From: Chara braunii
Lineage: Eukaryota; Streptophyta; Charophyceae; Charales; Characeae
Length of the DNA stretch: 29,198 nt
NCBI GenBank assembly: GCA_003427395.1
Contig: BFEA01000898.1
Location: 96,074 to 125,271, forward strand
Reading direction: 5' to 3'
Shown piece after piece: positions 26,094 through 29,198 of this stretch. Both the position numbers and the translations under genes were made by a program. Every line of letters begins with the position of its first letter. Within the stretch, counting starts at the first letter, position 1. The notes below the pieces were generated by a model that did not search any database, was not told where the DNA came from, and saw nothing but the letters and a program-made list of their open reading frames with translations.

Positions 26094-26374
26094 CACGTGG
26101 AGCATGGCAGGTGCTTTTCGTCGAAGATAAAAACTCTCAAGCTCTGGAGCTGACACGTGGATCAACGAGAACCTCAAACTGACACGGCATCGTAAAGTCC
26201 AGACTCTACCATCAAATACAGACCTTTTTGCTGGCAGTGCCACGTGGGCGACGATTGGCTCGGCAAAACGACAAAAGATCTATCTCGTACTCTTATTGTC
26301 GTTTCTCGCTTTTTGCTCTTTCGGTGGCATTTTTCTCTTTCCGATCTCCTCTTCCTTCGGATTGATTATATATA
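26094..26374 (+). promoter_or_regulatory. G-box/ABRE cluster with downstream TATA-like site
   Basis: Perfect CACGTG cores occur at 26094, 26154 and 26241, each followed by G as in abscisic-acid-response elements; a fourth lies at 26607. An inverted CCAAT (attgg) at about 26255 and tatata at 26367-26374 complete a promoter-like layout on the plus strand. No coding region follows within the next kilobase, so the target is unknown. Confidence 0.4.
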
Positions 26375-26705
26375 CATATATGAAATGAATTAACGGAATA
26401 AAAAAAAGAGCACCGAGCTGGAGGTGGTGCTAAGCACATGAAACCAAAAATTGAGGACAGAATGCACCCCTGGAAACGTGTCTATCGAAAGGGAAAAAAA
26501 AAAACAAGAGCCTCTCAATTTCCAGCAGTGAGGAAAAGAAAAAGCCCGATTTTACGAGATCGCTGATCTTCGCGAGCGGCCTTTCAGTCCTGTCCCATTT
26601 TCTGTACACGTGGATAGGCACAGACAGCACACAGCAAAACGAAACGGGGACAAGACAGATGAAACTCGGCAAAGAACGGAGGCAATTCCATTTAAGCAGA
26701 TCGCG

Positions 26706-26708
<3 letters not shown>

Positions 26709-26764
<56 letters not shown>
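26709..26764. repeat. (CT)n microsatellite
   Basis: About 28 perfect CT units. Confidence 0.97.
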
Positions 26765-26765
<1 letters not shown>

Positions 26766-26973
26766 AATTACTAGTAAAAAGACGAGAAAAGACGGTGGAA
26801 CCTGCCCTTCTCTCGGAGCGGGAAGAGTGAAAACAGGGACGGAGAAGGGTGGTACATAAGGGGGAGCTTGAAGGCCGTTGGTGCACAAGGGAGTCCAAAG
26901 GTGCATACGTCGCCCTCGTCATCTGCCATGCGCCGGATCGGAGTCGGGATGCGCTGCGAGAGAGGAGGGCATA

Positions 26974-26996
26974 TTCTCTCTCTCTCTATCTCTATC

Positions 26997-27039
<43 letters not shown>

Positions 27040-27046
27040 CTGTGTG

Positions 27047-27096
<50 letters not shown>
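26974..27096. repeat. (CT)n-(CTAT)n-(TG)n compound microsatellite
   Basis: Three repeat types in succession. The long open frames on the plus strand here are translations of it. Confidence 0.97.
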
Positions 27097-27128
27097 GTCA
27101 TATTCGCTATACATTCAAAAAAAGCACG

Positions 27129-27170
27129 ACTGTGCCAGACTGTTCCGTCGGACTTTCACCGACTCATATG
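27129..27170 (-). repeat. Decayed hammerhead-like fragment
   Basis: On the minus strand atgagtcggtgaaagtccga followed by cggaacagtctggcacag resembles 15037-15073, but CTGATGA is reduced to ATGA and GAAA to GGAA. Confidence 0.45.
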
Positions 27171-27257
27171 TGTGTATGTGTGACGCGCGCGCTAGCAAGC
27201 AGTGCGCACGTCCATATGTGCGCTTGCTCGCTCGCTGAAAACAGGGAGGAACAGGGG

Positions 27258-27265
27258 TATATAAG
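27258..27265 (+). promoter_or_regulatory. Candidate TATA box
   Basis: TATATAAG matches the plant consensus and sits in GC-richer sequence. An open frame follows from about 27436, but it is partly a hexanucleotide repeat and shows no family features. Confidence 0.3.
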
Positions 27266-27440
27266 AGGGAGCCGAAAAAAGACTTTGGGCATAGGAGACA
27301 AAACTAAGCGGGCGGGGGGAGAGGATCGAGCAGGCGGACGGAAAGCATCAAACAGGTGGAAAGCTCTCGACCAGGCAGAAAGGATCAAGCCGGCATGCAG
27401 CTCTTCGTCTCTCAGCCCACCTACTTGGATGCCCCTTGCT

Positions 27441-27470
27441 GGCGATGGCGATGGCGATGGCGATGGCGAT
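27441..27470 (+). repeat. (GGCGAT)5 hexanucleotide repeat
   Basis: Five consecutive GGCGAT units, encoding Met-Ala or Gly-Asp dipeptide runs depending on frame. Confidence 0.95.
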
Positions 27471-28029
27471 ATCAGGCCATCGTCTTCTCAACACACCCCG
27501 CAGATCATCCCCTCCGCGCCTGACGGAATGGTGCCCTCCTCATCCTCCAAACCAAACCGACCCCTCTATAATCAATGTTATGGTAGACATACATATGTAT
27601 AAATATGCTCAGAATGTTCAAATTACCCAGCCCATTACCAAACTCTCCCGTCTTCAAAAAAAAAAAAAAACACTCTCCCGTCCTTAGGCAGGATCTTGCC
27701 GGGCCGCGACTTCTCACTTTTTGTACACCTCCTCCACCAATCTCCTCCTCCTCCCCTCTTCGTGCGTCTCCATCCTCAGGCGACTACAGTCAGTCTATGT
27801 GCGAAATGGAGCATGTATCTTCAGGTAGAACGTCGAATGTTCACTCGCCATTGCTTTTCTTCTTTTCACGTTTGGTGAGTGATGCGGAAAGAGGCTGGTT
27901 TTTCATCTTTGGATCTCTATGTTCAATGTGTGTGCACTGGGCGCATTCACGGCCATGCTTGCATGCATCTGACTGCAATCACCAAACGAGGAAAACGTGT
28001 TTGCACCCACCTTTGGGCCTCTACACTAC

Positions 28030-28330
28030 TCCAGACTCGTCAAAATTTTCACTCCAGAGCTGTCAGAGCGAAAAAGAGGCTTGAAATCCGCGCAAGCGAA
28101 AAAGAGGCTTCAAAAAAAAGAAAAAAAAAAAGAAAAAAGAAAAAAAAGAAAAAAGAAAAAGAAAAAAGAAAAAAGAAAAGGAGGCTTGAAATCCGTGCAC
28201 TCTAGGGTCGAGACCCTAGAGTACCCTAGAGTGCACGGATTTCAAGCCTCTTTTTCCGTTGCACGGATGTCAAGCCTCTTTTTCCCACTGACAGCTCTGG
28301 AGTGAAAACTTTGACGACTCCGTAAGATTG
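28030..28330. mobile_element. Large foldback (inverted repeat) structure
   Basis: The left arm (28030 to about 28210) carries ctcgtcaaaattttcactcc, gagctgtcag and two copies of aaagaggcttgaaatccg. The right arm (about 28215-28330) carries their complements in reverse order. The centre is the palindrome ctctagggtcgagaccctagag. The left arm alone contains an A/G-rich tract (28110-28180). No transposase frame is seen. Confidence 0.8.
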
Positions 28331-28350
28331 GGTCTCGCTCCACTACTCTA

Positions 28351-29198
28351 GACTCTCGAAGTTTCGAGAGTAACAGCGCGCGAAAACACCCTTCAAGAGT
28401 TGTCAGAAGCGAGCTGGCACTGTCGTGTAGCGCTGTAGAAGGGCTGTCATGTAGCGCTGAGAAATTTGTGAGTGTTTCTTTAGTTCTTGAGTCTGGAGTA
28501 AGTGGAGCGATGCCTCCTTTTTCACGAGTTCTAGACCTCTGACAGCTCTAGAAGCACCCACAAATTTTTTCGTGAGTCTAGAGTAGTGGAGCGAGACCCA
28601 TTACCATAAAGAAAATGGAGTGGGACTAGGCGCGCAGTGAAATTCAGGGTAGGCAAAAACAGGCTCAGAGGTACTTGACTCTCGAAGTTTCGAGAGTAAC
28701 GGCGCGCGAAAACACCCTTCGAGAGCTGTCTGAAGCGAGCTGGCACTGTCGTGTAGCACTGTAGAAGGGCTGTCATGTAGGGCTGAGAAATTCGTGAGTG
28801 TTTCTTTAGTTCTTGAGTCTGGAGTAAGTGGAGCGATTCCTCCTTTTTCACGAATTCTAGACCTCTGACAGCTCTAGAAGCACCCACAATTTTTTTCGTG
28901 ACTCTAGAGTAGTGGAGCGAGACCCATTACCATAAACAAAATGGAGTGGGACCAGGCGCGCAGTGAAATTCAGGGTAGGTTAAAACAGGTTAAGAGGTAC
29001 TCGACTCTCGAAGTCTCGAGAGTAACGGCGCGCGAAAACACCCTTCGAGAGCTGTCAGAAGCGAGCGGTCACTGTCGTGTAGCGCTGTAGAAGGGCTGTC
29101 ATCTAGCGCTGAGAAATTCGTGAGTGTTTCTTTAGTTCTTGAGTCTGGAGTAAGTGGAGCGATGCCTCCTTTTTCACGAGTTCTAGACCTCTGACAGC
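28351..29198. repeat. Satellite of about 327 bp, 2.6 copies, open at window end
   Basis: Units begin with gactctcgaagt(t/c)tcgagagt at 28351, 28677 and 29004 (periods 326 and 327) and differ at scattered bases. The third is cut by the window edge. Each unit has an internal near-repeat (gtcgtgtagcgctgt, gtcatgtagcgctga) and the short palindrome ctctcgaagtttcgagag. The phrase agagtagtggagcgagaccc within units is complementary to 28331-28350 before the array, so the satellite shares sequence with the adjacent foldback element. Confidence 0.93.

Noticed and set aside
26868-27602. 244-codon plus-strand frame
   Set aside because: It runs through CTAT and TG repeats and a GGCGAT repeat; the non-repeat parts show no conserved feature.

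Overview
This is a repeat-rich stretch of a nuclear plant genome. The evidence is one plant-type serpin gene, nuclear tRNA genes, a decayed plant LINE, many small hairpin transposons (MITEs), long microsatellites and poly(A) tails. The large retroelement has an architecture known from green algae and spike mosses (N-terminal GIY-YIG endonuclease Penelope-like elements). A seedless land plant would therefore fit, but I cannot name the species from the sequence.

Layout. 1-2.1 kb: one uncharacterised broken reading frame, then non-coding sequence with poly(A) tracts. 2.6-3.9 kb: the 3' part of a dead LINE with a poly(A) tail. 3.93-10.31 kb (minus strand): a complete but mutated Penelope-like retroelement. 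It carries a partial upstream copy (pseudo-LTR) and is bounded by a target-site duplication of up to 16 bp. Its order is an SR-rich, possibly SAP-containing leader protein, a GIY-YIG endonuclease, a CxC linker and a reverse transcriptase. 10.3-14.2 kb: poly(A)-tailed retroposon 3' ends, a hairpin element, a 72-bp tandem duplication, a (GA)n tract, a SINE-like tRNA head and a tRNA-Thr-like sequence with two extra 3' halves. 14.2-18.9 kb: a dense cluster of MITEs from at least four families, plus tRNA-Lys(CTT), tRNA-Leu(CAG) and a row of four tRNA-Leu 3' fragments. 18.9-19.5 kb: simple repeats, an assembly gap and SINE-like sequence. 19.98-21.24 kb (minus strand): the serpin gene, preceded by five W-box-like sites spaced exactly 10 bp apart. 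22-25.3 kb: a mosaic of repeats with hammerhead-ribozyme-like cores, a recurring GACGATATATATATCGTC palindrome and another MITE. 26-27.3 kb: a G-box cluster, microsatellites and a candidate TATA box. 28.0-29.2 kb: a large foldback structure running into a satellite of about 327 bp that leaves the window.

The only intact protein-coding gene I can support is the serpin. The retroelement proteins are recognisable but carry stops and frameshifts, so this copy should be dead on its own. Most other long open frames are translations of simple repeats or shadows of transposon sequence.
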